From contig NZ_FSRS01000001.1 of assembly GCF_900142935.1 (NCBI RefSeq), positions 2,180,001 through 2,244,000 of the forward strand: a stretch of 64,000 bases of DNA. Direction: 5' to 3'. A model generated the notes under the pieces. The model worked only from the letters and a program-made list of their open reading frames with translations, was not told the DNA's origin and searched no databases. Both the position numbers and the translations under genes were made by a program. Of the stretch, positions 8,151-16,769 are shown in pieces (positions within the stretch are counted from its first letter, which is position 1; every line of letters starts with the position of its first letter). The stretch comes from Rhodovulum sp. ES.010. Lineage in GTDB: Bacteria; Pseudomonadota; Alphaproteobacteria; Rhodobacterales; Rhodobacteraceae.

Positions 8151-10496
8151 CTAGGCATTCGCGGCCTCCTCCGAACGCGGCTCCGCGATGAGGGCACGGG
8201 GCGCCTCGGCGGCGCCGGCCAATTGGACCGTGCGAGTGGGGAAGGCGAACTCGACTCCGACCTCCTCGGCCAGCGAGACGATGTCGAGGATCAGGGCGTG
8301 CTGTGCCTCCACCTGCGAGCCGTAGGCGAAGACTCGCAGGTAGCACATCACCTCGATATCGATCGAGGAGGCGCCAAAGCACTTCAGCCCGACATAGAGA
8401 TCCTCACGGTCGATCCGCGGCTGGTCCAGCAGCACCTCGCGCAGGCGCTTCACGAACTTGTCGAGCTTGTCGCGCGGGGTGTCGTAGGTCAGCCCGATGC
8501 CGAGGACGACCTTGCGGCGGCGGCGCTTGCCCCAGTTGGCGATCGTGCGGTCCGACAATTGCGCATTCGGCACGTTCAGCACCGTGTCGTCGAGCGAGCG
8601 AAGCCGGGTCGAGCGCAGACCCACCTGTTCCACCGAGGCGAGCGTGCCGTCGAGCTCGATCAGGTCACCCCGCTGGAAGGGCCGGTCGGCCATCAGGATG
8701 CCGCCACCGAGCAGGTTCGACACCGTGTCGCGCGCGGCGAAGGCGAGCGCGACGCCGCCCACCCCGAGGCCGGTCAGAACGCCCTCGTAGGGAAGGCCGA
8801 CGACATCGGCCGCCGCGATGATCGCGCCGAACACGATTAGCAGCTTGGCGAGCCCGGTGCCAAGCGAGGCCGCGATCTCGTCGACATAGGAGGTGGTCTG
8901 TTCGGCGCGGGCGAGGAACCATCCGCCGACAAGCCCGGCCAGGCGATAGACCAGCAGGGCCAGCGACACGACCACGAAGAGGCCGGCCAGAGTGCTCACC
9001 AACGGCAGGCCCATCTGCGTCAGCCCGAGCCTCAGGACTGCCCAGGACAGGATCACGGCGGCCCCGAGCAGCCCCGCTGGCAGCGCCAGCCGCGCGAGCC
9101 CCGCTGTGCCGTTGCCGAGGCGTGACAGGCCCCGCAGCGCCGCCCCGATCCCGGCTACCGCAGCGACCGCGGCGGCAAAGGCGGCGGCGAGGCCGAGCCA
9201 TTGCCAAAGCTCGAGATACCCCCGGTCGACGACAAGGCCGGGGGCCGCGGCACGAACGGTTTCGCGCAGGCGGAAGTAGGGCGACAGCGCCTGCGGCTCC
9301 TCGAGGCCGGGGATGGCGGGCAGTTCCTGCATCGCCTCCAGTAGCGCCGGCGCCGCGGCCAGCGTGGCCGAGGCGATCTTCCACCGCTCGGGCGGCGGCG
9401 CGCTCCCGTCCTCCGGGGCGGGCGCGGGCACCCGCGCGATGGTGATGTCGCCCACCGGGTGCTGGAAGTAGACGAAGGGCACGCTGCGGTCGGGATCGTC
9501 GGGGATCTCCTGCCAAATAACGTAGGCGATCCTGTCGAGGATGCGCTTGAGGAAGTCGGCGTAGATCGGCCCTTCCAGCTCGTGCAGCCGCTCGGGGATG
9601 TGCGACAGGTCCATCACCGCCAGCGCGCGGGCGCGCCCGCCCTCATCCCAGCTGTTCGCGCCCTGGATGAACTCGCGCATCACCGTGCGGGGAGAGTTCG
9701 CCCGCGCCCGGTCGAGCTCGCTCATGCTCCCGTGTCCCATCGCGTCGAGGAACCTGCCCCTCACGGCTGCCAGCGCCGCCTGGTCGGGCAGGACGAGGCG
9801 CCAGCGGCCGAAGGCATCCCGCCGGAACCCGAGGTCGGTCGTCTCTGCGACCGCGGCGGGGCCGACGGCAAAGCGCACCCGCTCCTCCTCGGGCGCCTCC
9901 GGCGCCTCGGGCACGTCCATGATGCGCAGGGTCGACATGTCGAGGATGTCGAACATCATCGTGCGGCGGGTCGCGCGGTCGCCGGCATTGGTCGGCGGGC
10001 CGGCATAGCTCACGAGGTTGCCGACCTGCCGCAGGGCGCCCGCATCGCCCGCATAGGTGGCCACGTTCGCCGCGATCAGCAGGCTGCGCAGCGTCTCCCG
10101 TGGGCTGGCGTTGCCGAGCCGCCACTGGCCGCTGCCGCCTTCGGCGTCCTCGCGAAAGCCGTTCCAGTACTCGCCGTTGCCGAAGCGGCCGGTCAACACC
10201 TGCCCGTCCTCCGAGAGGGCAAACACGAACGCGCCCGACGCGCCCGGCTGCGCCCATGTCCCGCGCAGGACGCGGCCCTCGACCGTCCCCTCGACGGTGC
10301 CGTCGTCGGGCGCGTAGGTGCCTGTGACGCGGTCGCCCTCCTGCGACAGGCTCAGCACCGCGCTTCCCGTCCTCCAGAACGTCTGCCAGTCGCCAGAGAA
10401 GTCGGCCGGCTGGGCGCGTGCCGCCAGGGGAGTGAGCACAAGCATGAGCAGGCACAGCATGCTGGCGGCGGCACGCATCCGGTCTGCAGCATTCAT
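8151..10496 (-). CDS. Large MscS-family channel with periplasmic N-terminal domain
   Basis: A 781-residue protein. A signal peptide (LCLLMLVLTPLAARAQPADF) leads into about 400 periplasmic residues. That part begins with a small beta-rich module (GDWQTFWRTGSAVLSLSQEG, then GTYAPDDGTVEG and GTWAQPG) and ends in helical sequence. Several membrane segments follow, then the MscS pore (GVLTGLGVGGVALAFAARDT), the beta domain (DRPFQRGDLIELDG) and the cytoplasmic cage. Large MscS relatives such as MscK/YbdG-type proteins gate on tension and may respond to a ligand through the extra domain. ATG 10496 is preceded by AAGGAGAG. It is the second MscS protein in 5 kb. Confidence 0.87.
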   Translation of the reverse strand: MNAADRMRAAASMLCLLMLVLTPLAARAQPADFSGDWQTFWRTGSAVLSLSQEGDRVTGTYAPDDGTVEGTVEGRVLRGTWAQPGASGAFVFALSEDGQVLTGRFGNGEYWNGFREDAEGGSGQWRLGNASPRETLRSLLIAANVATYAGDAGALRQVGNLVSYAGPPTNAGDRATRRTMMFDILDMSTLRIMDVPEAPEAPEEERVRFAVGPAAVAETTDLGFRRDAFGRWRLVLPDQAALAAVRGRFLDAMGHGSMSELDRARANSPRTVMREFIQGANSWDEGGRARALAVMDLSHIPERLHELEGPIYADFLKRILDRIAYVIWQEIPDDPDRSVPFVYFQHPVGDITIARVPAPAPEDGSAPPPERWKIASATLAAAPALLEAMQELPAIPGLEEPQALSPYFRLRETVRAAAPGLVVDRGYLELWQWLGLAAAFAAAVAAVAGIGAALRGLSRLGNGTAGLARLALPAGLLGAAVILSWAVLRLGLTQMGLPLVSTLAGLFVVVSLALLVYRLAGLVGGWFLARAEQTTSYVDEIAASLGTGLAKLLIVFGAIIAAADVVGLPYEGVLTGLGVGGVALAFAARDTVSNLLGGGILMADRPFQRGDLIELDGTLASVEQVGLRSTRLRSLDDTVLNVPNAQLSDRTIANWGKRRRRKVVLGIGLTYDTPRDKLDKFVKRLREVLLDQPRIDREDLYVGLKCFGASSIDIEVMCYLRVFAYGSQVEAQHALILDIVSLAEEVGVEFAFPTRTVQLAGAAEAPRALIAEPRSEEAANA

Positions 10497-10650
10497 GTAA
10501 TCTCTCCTTTTCCCCCGATCCTTGCCCAAGCGTGCGCCGCGAACAAGGCGACCGGCCAGAGACAGGTGGCCAAAATGAGCAGGCTCGCCCGGCTACCCGG
10601 CGCAAGATGGCCCGCCAGCCGGACGTGCCATTCGGTGCAGAGTTGTTTGC

Positions 10651-11301
10651 ATGACCTGCCTGTTGGACTACGATATTAAAGCCAACGAGGGGGAAGGGGC
10701 ATTGGATGAGCCCGGCAAAGGGGGGCTGGCGCAGAGCCGCAGGTCGCGAAGAGCGGCTGCCGTGGCCGCTGCCCTGGACGAGCAATACATCGCCTACCAG
10801 TACCGTTTCGTCGAGTTTTTCATCGATCACCTGTCCGACGTCAGCCGTGCGTTCCGGGGAGATATGCAGGCGATGCTCGTGCTCGCCCTGATCGGGCAGA
10901 GCTGGATCAACGCCGTCCGCGCCGCGCAGGCCGAGGGGATCGCGCCCGCCGACCTGCCCCCGGAGCGAACGAGCACCAGCGCCTCGCGGATCGCCGACGT
11001 CACCGGGATCCCGCGCCAGACCGTTCGGCGCAAGCTGGCCGCTCTCGAGGAGCGGGGATGGATCACGCGCAACGAGGACGGGTCTTGCCGGCTCGCCCAC
11101 ACCGACGGTGAGACCGCTGCGAAACGCGACCTGTCCGACATCGACCGCCGGGCGCTGCGGCGTGTCGCGCGTCTGTTCGCCGATCTCGAGGCGCTGGTTG
11201 CGGCGCAGGAGTCGGCGACGCAGAGCGACCCGGAGGAATGCCCGGAATTGGGTGCTCGGAATGAGCGCCAAGGATCTGCAAAACGTAGAATGGCTCCGTA
11301 A
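10651..11301 (+). CDS. Winged-helix transcriptional regulator (MarR-like), copy A
   Basis: A 216-residue protein with a helical N-terminal half (YIAYQYRFVEFFIDHLSDVS, then MQAMLVLALIGQSWINAVRA) and a winged helix around residues 110-155 (SRIADVTGIPRQTVRRKLAA, then LEERGWITRNEDGSCRLA). It is clearly related to the shorter protein at 15964-16353, which has the same architecture. The two bracket a cluster of dehydrogenases and membrane proteins. The ATG at 10651 sits within promoter-like sequence; a TTG at 10702, preceded by AGGGGGAAGGGG, is a credible alternative start giving 199 residues. The effector is unknown. Confidence 0.7.
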   Translation: MTCLLDYDIKANEGEGALDEPGKGGLAQSRRSRRAAAVAAALDEQYIAYQYRFVEFFIDHLSDVSRAFRGDMQAMLVLALIGQSWINAVRAAQAEGIAPADLPPERTSTSASRIADVTGIPRQTVRRKLAALEERGWITRNEDGSCRLAHTDGETAAKRDLSDIDRRALRRVARLFADLEALVAAQESATQSDPEECPELGARNERQGSAKRRMAP

Positions 11302-11335
11302 ACTGACCCTCAAAGCCCAGTTTTCGGAGACAGAT

Positions 11336-12103
11336 ATGTTCGATCCAGCAAAGTACCGCCTCGACGGTCAGGTTGCGCTCGTCACTGGCGCGGGGGCCGG
11401 AATAGGCCGCGGCATCGCCGAGATGTTCGCAGGCGCCGGCGCCGCCGTCGTGGTCAGCGACCTCAAGCAGGAGACGGCCCAGGCGGTCGCCACGGCGATC
11501 ACCGAGGCCGGCGGCAAAGCAGTCGGCCTCGCCTGCAACGTCACCAGGGAAGAGGACCTGCAGGCAGCGGTGCAGGCGGCGATCGACAATTTCGGCAGCC
11601 TGTCGATCCTCGTCAACAACGCCGGCGGCGGCGGGCCGAAGCCCTTCGACATGCCGATGGAGGATTTCCGCTGGGCCTACGAGATCAACGTCTTCGCGCC
11701 CTTCCGGCTCACCCAGCTCGCCGTGCCGCACATGGAAGCGGCGGGCGGCGGCGCCGTGCTCAACATCTCGTCGATGTCAGCGGAGAACAAGAATGTGCGC
11801 ATGGCGTCCTACTCCTCCTCCAAGGCCGCCATCAGCCACCTGACGCGCAACATCGCCTTCGATCTCGGTGCCAAGAACATCCGCGTCAACGGCATCGCGC
11901 CGGGCGCGATCCGGACGGCGGCGCTGGCCTCCGTGCTGACCCCCGAGGTCGAGCAGACCATGCTCAAGCACACGCCGATCAAGCGCCTCGGCGAGCCCGC
12001 GGATATCGCGGGCGCCGCGCTCTATCTCTGCTCGCCCGCGGCGGAATGGGTCAGCGGACAGATCCTGACCGTGTCCGGCGGCGGCGTTCAGGAACTCGAC
12101 TGA
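11336..12103 (+). CDS. Short-chain dehydrogenase/reductase, hydroxysteroid-dehydrogenase-like
   Basis: A 255-residue classical SDR: NAD(P) loop TGAGAGIG at 17-24, NNAG at 94-97, catalytic Ser in NISSMS (about 145-146), Tyr159 and Lys163 in YSSSK, and the PG motif after VNGIAPGAIRT. Such enzymes oxidise or reduce a secondary alcohol; the overall sequence resembles 7-alpha-hydroxysteroid dehydrogenases, but substrate cannot be set by reading. ATG 11336 has GGAGAC just upstream. It is followed within 75 bp by a second SDR, likely cotranscribed. Confidence 0.9.
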   Translation: MFDPAKYRLDGQVALVTGAGAGIGRGIAEMFAGAGAAVVVSDLKQETAQAVATAITEAGGKAVGLACNVTREEDLQAAVQAAIDNFGSLSILVNNAGGGGPKPFDMPMEDFRWAYEINVFAPFRLTQLAVPHMEAAGGGAVLNISSMSAENKNVRMASYSSSKAAISHLTRNIAFDLGAKNIRVNGIAPGAIRTAALASVLTPEVEQTMLKHTPIKRLGEPADIAGAALYLCSPAAEWVSGQILTVSGGGVQELD

Positions 12104-12174
12104 CGTCGGGCCCATCACTGGGCAGCAGTCAAACCCGGACCTTACCGGACCATCCAGAACACAGGGAGACACCC

Positions 12175-12966
12175 ATGAGCTTCGACGCATTCGCCGATTT
12201 CCGCATGGACGGCCACAACGTCATCATCACCGGCGCAGCGCAGAACATCGGCGCGCAGATCGCCAAGACGCTTTCGGCGGCTGGCGCCAAGGTCATGGTC
12301 TGCGACCTGCAGGCCGAGAAGTCCGCCGACACGGCGTCGGACATCGCCAAGGAGACCGGCAACGAGGTCCTGGGCATGGGCTGCGACGTGACCAAGGACG
12401 AGGACATCCAGGCCGTCGTGGACGCCACCGTCAAGGCTTTCGGCGGCGTCTCCACCCTGATCAACAACGTGGGCTGGGGTGCGCGCCAGCCCGACCCGGC
12501 CGCGATCCCGCGGGAAGAACTGCTCAAGTCCTACAACCTGAACACGGTCAGCGCCTACCGGATGAGCATGGCCTGCCTGCCCTATCTGGAAAAGGCCGAG
12601 AACGCCACGATCACCAATTCCGGCTCGTTCTCCTCGGCGGTGCCGGCCTACGACATCCTGCCCTACTGCACGGCGAAGGCCGCGCTCAACCAGATGATGG
12701 TGTCGCTGGCGCACATGCTGGCGGCTAAGGTGCGCGTCAACTCCGTCCTGATCGGGACGGTCATCACCCCGGGCTATGCCGATGCCGGCGTTACGCCCGA
12801 GATGCAGGAGAAGCTGTCGCACCCCGACAACCTGATCGGGCGAGCAGGCAAAATGGAGGACATCGCCAACGCGATGCTCTACCTGGCCTCGCCGGCCTCG
12901 AGCTGGGTCAGCGGCGAGATCATCAAGGTCCACGGCGGTGGCCCCGTCAGGCGGCTGTTCGGCTAG
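12175..12966 (+). CDS. Short-chain dehydrogenase/reductase, second copy
   Basis: A 263-residue SDR with cofactor loop TGAAQNIG (19-26), NNVG at 97-100, Ser149, and Tyr164-x-x-x-Lys168 (YCTAK). Asp44 after the second strand (VMVCD) suggests a preference for NAD(H). The loop differs from its neighbour, so the two enzymes probably handle different substrates or successive steps. GGGAGA precedes the ATG. The stop codon is followed almost at once by the start of the outer-membrane protein gene, consistent with one transcript. Confidence 0.88.
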   Translation: MSFDAFADFRMDGHNVIITGAAQNIGAQIAKTLSAAGAKVMVCDLQAEKSADTASDIAKETGNEVLGMGCDVTKDEDIQAVVDATVKAFGGVSTLINNVGWGARQPDPAAIPREELLKSYNLNTVSAYRMSMACLPYLEKAENATITNSGSFSSAVPAYDILPYCTAKAALNQMMVSLAHMLAAKVRVNSVLIGTVITPGYADAGVTPEMQEKLSHPDNLIGRAGKMEDIANAMLYLASPASSWVSGEIIKVHGGGPVRRLFG

Positions 12967-12970
12967 CGAG

Positions 12971-14719
12971 GTGGGCGCGCGCGGTCGACATAGCACATAC
13001 GCCGCCGCCATTGCCTGCGCCTGCGCCTGTGCCTTGGCGGGCGCGGGCGTACCGGCCTCGGCGCAGGAGGGCCTCGGGCTCGGCCAGTACGGCCCCTCCG
13101 TGGTGCCGCTGGGCCGGGCGGCGGTGGGCCAGACGATCTCGCGCGTGGATGTCAGGGTCGCGACCACGAGCGGCGACCGCGCACGGGACGCCGCGGCGCT
13201 GCGGGTCGCCCGCGCCGCGACCGGGGCGCTGGTCGGACGCGAGTACCGGCCCGTGCTGGTCGACACCGCGCTCGGGCGCCTCGTGGCGGACGGAACGGCG
13301 CGCGCGGTATCGCACCGCCCGGCCTACGAGGGCGCGCGGGATGCGCTGGGGATCATCGTCACCCTCGATCTCGCGCCCGCGCCCCCGTCCGAGGATCGCG
13401 AGGCCGCGCCGGGTTTTCCGGTCATTTATCAGGACGACCGGTCGAAGCTGACCTTCATCCTGAACACCGGCGTCGGGGTCTACTCGGACAGCAACGCCTG
13501 GTTCGGCGCGCCGGCGCTCTTCAACGGCTCCAACCCGCTGGCGGGAGACTTGCCCGGCAGCGGCAGCACCTGGGCGGAAGGCTATCTCGAATTCGGGATC
13601 GGCGGCGCGACGCGGCTGGGCGAGACCGACTACTACCTCTTCGGCGCCGCGAGCGGGCTTTTCAGCGCCTCGCGGGGCCAGGACATCTTTCGCGATGACG
13701 GCCGCGACTTCCTGCACCCGGACAAGGGCTATGTCGGGCTGCTTTATGCCGACCCGGAGACCGGGGATACCGCGCAGCTGTCTTTCGGGCGGCAGACCTG
13801 GACGCTGAACAACGGCTTCCTGATCTCGATGGTGGCCGGCTCGTCGAATGCCGGCGAGCGCGGGGCGACCTATCTCGGCCCCCGCAACACGACCGACTTC
13901 TCCGCCCTGTTCACCGGCGAGTTCGGCCGCTCGCGCGTTTCCCTGTTCTATATCGACCCCGACGAGCTAGAGGACCTGGAGTCCAACACGACGTTCGCGG
14001 GCGCCAATCTGGGCTACGAGTTTACCGACGCCTTCACGATGGATGCGAGCGTCATCACGATCCCCACCTCGGACTCGTCCTACCGGACGCCGGGCGGCGC
14101 CGCACTGCCGCGCGAGGGGACGACCACCTGGGGCGTGCATGGCCTTTACCGGCCGACGACGCCCGATCATGTCTGGCTGGAGGGCGAGGCCTATTACCAG
14201 ACCAACGATGCCTACGACATGTCCGCCCACGCCTACTACGGCACCATCGGCCATATCTGGAAAAGCGCCCCCTGGAGTCCCAGCCTCTCCTACCGGTTCG
14301 CCAGCTTCTCCGGCGACGACCCGGACACCGACAGGTTCGAGCGCTTCGACTCCATGATGAGCACCGGGCTCGGCAACTGGCTGCAGGGGGTGTCCTTCGG
14401 CAAGGTCTACCGCAACGGCAACCTGAACACCCACCGCATCCAGGCCAACCTCTCGCCGCGCGAGGGCATGAACCTCACCTTCACCTGGCACCGCCTGCGC
14501 GCCGACGAGTTCAACAACATCGGCGGCAACCCGGCGCTCTCGACGCTGACCTCCCGGGACCTGGGCGAGGAGTTCACCGCGACGCTGCGCTGGGCGCTCG
14601 ACCGAAACCGGTATCTCCAGGTCGTCGCCTCGCATGCGCGTCCCGGCAAGGCGCTGAAGCGGATCGGCGCGGACGACCCTTGGACCACGCTTCAGGCCAG
14701 CCTCTACATCAGCTTCTGA
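12971..14719 (+). CDS. Outer-membrane channel, alginate-export-like porin
   Basis: A 582-residue protein from GTG 12971. It has an Ala/Cys-rich signal peptide (YAAAIACACACALAGAGV) with cleavage likely after PASA. The first 130 mature residues are soluble-looking. The rest alternates aromatic and polar residues in strands such as TWAEGYLEFGIGGATR, GLLYADPETGDTAQLSFGRQ and YRFASFSGDD, and ends in a C-terminal Phe (LYISF), the outer-membrane insertion signal. The repeated RQTWTLNNGF style resembles alginate-export and related large porins. It may import the substrate of the neighbouring dehydrogenases. The start is uncertain because no strong ribosome site is seen. Confidence 0.75.
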   Translation: MGARGRHSTYAAAIACACACALAGAGVPASAQEGLGLGQYGPSVVPLGRAAVGQTISRVDVRVATTSGDRARDAAALRVARAATGALVGREYRPVLVDTALGRLVADGTARAVSHRPAYEGARDALGIIVTLDLAPAPPSEDREAAPGFPVIYQDDRSKLTFILNTGVGVYSDSNAWFGAPALFNGSNPLAGDLPGSGSTWAEGYLEFGIGGATRLGETDYYLFGAASGLFSASRGQDIFRDDGRDFLHPDKGYVGLLYADPETGDTAQLSFGRQTWTLNNGFLISMVAGSSNAGERGATYLGPRNTTDFSALFTGEFGRSRVSLFYIDPDELEDLESNTTFAGANLGYEFTDAFTMDASVITIPTSDSSYRTPGGAALPREGTTTWGVHGLYRPTTPDHVWLEGEAYYQTNDAYDMSAHAYYGTIGHIWKSAPWSPSLSYRFASFSGDDPDTDRFERFDSMMSTGLGNWLQGVSFGKVYRNGNLNTHRIQANLSPREGMNLTFTWHRLRADEFNNIGGNPALSTLTSRDLGEEFTATLRWALDRNRYLQVVASHARPGKALKRIGADDPWTTLQASLYISF

Positions 14720-14778
14720 GCACGCCCGCTCAGCCGACCAACCGGCCGGCACCGCCGGCCCAGACATGGAAGACCGAC

Positions 14779-15237
14779 ATGCCGGACGCGACACCCCATA
14801 CCATGACGAAGCTTGCAATCCTCAAGGGCGCCTTGCTCGGCGGCGTGATCAATGCCGTGATCAACGGCGCGATCCAGTTCTTCATCCTGCGCGGATCCGC
14901 GCCCATCCCGGTGTCGGTGGATTCGATCGGCACGGAGACACACACCGTGCTCGGCTCGTCCGTGCCGCTGGCGGTGTCGCTCGCCATGATCCTGACCGCC
15001 GTCGCGCACTGGACGACGAAAGTGCCCAAGAAGCCGTTCGTGCCGACCACGCTCTGGCTCGTGATCAAGCACGGCCTCTTCGCCTTCGGCGCCGTCGTCG
15101 CCGGGGCGGTCATGTGGCAGCGCATCATGGGCACCGTCGAGGTGAGCCTCGGCACCGCGGTCCTGATCCTCGGCATCGTGGCCGGCGTGGTCGCGGCCGT
15201 GGTGAACTACATGACCATTTCAGAGATCGTGGAATAA
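14779..15237 (+). CDS. Inner-membrane protein of unknown function
   Basis: A 152-residue protein with four predicted membrane segments (GALLGGVINAVINGAIQFFI, VPLAVSLAMILTAVAHWT, HGLFAFGAVVAGAVMW and TAVLILGIVAGVVAAVVNYM) and a short polar loop PVSVDSIGTETHTV on one side. I do not recognise a family. The ATG at 14779 is preceded by GGAAGA. It is separated by 5 bp from the MarC-like gene and is probably cotranslated with it, suggesting a shared membrane role. Confidence 0.7.
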   Translation: MPDATPHTMTKLAILKGALLGGVINAVINGAIQFFILRGSAPIPVSVDSIGTETHTVLGSSVPLAVSLAMILTAVAHWTTKVPKKPFVPTTLWLVIKHGLFAFGAVVAGAVMWQRIMGTVEVSLGTAVLILGIVAGVVAAVVNYMTISEIVE

Positions 15238-15242
15238 CTCAC

Positions 15243-15833
15243 ATGACCGAGGTTCCCTGGGGCCAACTTTTCGGACTTCTGTTCATGACGATGGGGCCGA
15301 TCCGCGCCATCGCGGTCTTCTCCCGCGTTGGCACGGATGATGCTCAGCCCGAGGTCAAGTCGCTCGCCAATCGGTCCGCATTGCTCGTCGCCGGGGCTTT
15401 TCTCGTTGCGATCCTGATGGGCACCGGCGCGCTCGGCGCATGGGGGGTCAGCTTCCCCGTGCTGATCGGAGCGGGCGGCGTAGCTCTTTTCGCCCTCTCG
15501 CTCCAGACGCTGCTCTCGCCTCCGGCACAGGGCGGCCAACTGGATGCCGCGACGGTCCATGCGGCGAACGTGGCCTTCCCCGGCCTGTTCCCGCCGATTG
15601 CCGTGGTGGTTGCGCTGATCTTCGCGGTGGCTTTCCCGGGCGTCGAGACGCATGCCGCGATAATCGCCATGGGCCTTGGCCTGATTGCTCTGAACTGGCT
15701 CCTGATGCGGCGATCGAAGGCGATCCTGCGCGCCATCGGGCCGGTGCCTCTGCAGCTCTTCGGCGCGGTCTTCGGTGTCCTTCAACTCGCGCTCGCACTC
15801 CAGTTCATGCACGACGCGGTGGCGATGTTATGA
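15243..15833 (+). CDS. MarC-like integral membrane protein
   Basis: A 196-residue protein with six hydrophobic segments in the order expected for the MarC/UPF0056 family: a start GQLFGLLFMTMGPIRAIAVF, then ALLVAGAFLVAILMG, VLIGAGGVALFALSLQTL, LFPPIAVVVALIFAVAF and a C-terminal VPLQLFGAVFGVLQLALALQ. The family was named after the mar locus, but its function is still unsettled. It follows the four-helix protein by 5 bp. Divergence from canonical MarC is notable (few of the usual polar motifs), so the call is at the level of fold. Confidence 0.72.
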   Translation: MTEVPWGQLFGLLFMTMGPIRAIAVFSRVGTDDAQPEVKSLANRSALLVAGAFLVAILMGTGALGAWGVSFPVLIGAGGVALFALSLQTLLSPPAQGGQLDAATVHAANVAFPGLFPPIAVVVALIFAVAFPGVETHAAIIAMGLGLIALNWLLMRRSKAILRAIGPVPLQLFGAVFGVLQLALALQFMHDAVAML

Positions 15834-15963
15834 AGCTGGATCGGGAGGGAGCACCTGATCTCGTCTGAGCCTTCGAGGCCCGCGTGGCACGCTGTGTTTC
15901 GCATCAGGATGCCGAAGTCCGGCTTCCGCTTTTCTGGGCTGGCTGCGTCGGGGGCCGCGTCGA

Positions 15964-16353
15964 ATGAAGAGTGCTGAACAGGAAAGGCTTGCGGGGGTCA
16001 TCGAGGCCTTGGCCGCCTTGCGGCTGCAGATGGATGGCGACCTCGATCGTGCACTGATCCTGCTCACGCTGTTTATCGCCGCCGCTTGTAAAGAACGCGC
16101 ATCGGCCAACCTGAATGCCCGCGAAGACACCTTGAACGCAAGCGTGATCGCGCGGATCACCGGCATCCCCCGAGAATCCGTGCGGCGCAAGCTCGAAGCG
16201 ATGAGGGAAGACGGCTGGGTCGTTCGCGATGCCGAAAGTAACTGGTGTGTAGCGCAGAGCTCACGCCGGTCGATTACGGAACTCTATTCTCCGCTCATGG
16301 ACCTTGGGCGACCGCTCCTCGCATCGCCTGAGTCCGATGGGAAAAAACCTTGA
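15964..16353 (+). CDS. Winged-helix transcriptional regulator (MarR-like), copy B
   Basis: A 129-residue regulator with a helical start (RLAGVIEALAALRLQMDGDL) and a winged helix at about 48-90 (SVIARITGIPRESVRRKLEA, then MREDGWVVRDAESN). It aligns well with residues 105-155 of the regulator at 10651 and is a shorter paralogue. It closes the cluster that copy A opens. The two could form a heterodimer or control divergent states; this is inference. Start at 15964 is the first ATG in frame. Confidence 0.7.
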   Translation: MKSAEQERLAGVIEALAALRLQMDGDLDRALILLTLFIAAACKERASANLNAREDTLNASVIARITGIPRESVRRKLEAMREDGWVVRDAESNWCVAQSSRRSITELYSPLMDLGRPLLASPESDGKKP

Positions 16354-16769
16354 TCCAATTGCCCCTTGTCGGCAGTCCATTCGCAAGGTGGGATTGCAGC
16401 GAACGACCGAAATGACGAACGTTCGATGTCTGTTCCATCTCGTCGAGCGCGACCGGCGTCGGAGTGCTCGGCTTACCGCCGAAGAAAATCAATACTTCCC
16501 AGTATCTTACAGACCATTCACCAAATCGGCGCAGTCATGAGGTCTGGAGAATATTGACCTTGAGAGACCGCGTCTGGGCCACTTGGCGCTGAGGCCGGTG
16601 CTCAGCCCTTCCCGCATAACGCTGGAAAACAACGAGAAAATCCGGCCGCTGCCGGATCGGGAGAACGCTTTCGCAGGGGAAAGTGCCGGTCCGCGTGGGA
16701 TTTGAACGTCCGGTTTCGTGGGAGGCCTCAAGTCCATTCGCAGCCGCAGCGAACTTCTGGAATACGCCC
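16354..16769. other. Intergenic stretch upstream of the IS1182-type element
   Basis: About 415 bases. The last 60 or so (CATTCGCAGCCGCAGCGAAC and onward to GGAATACGCCC) look like the interrupted 5' part of the dispersed repeat. The remainder shows no recognisable gene. Confidence 0.4.
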
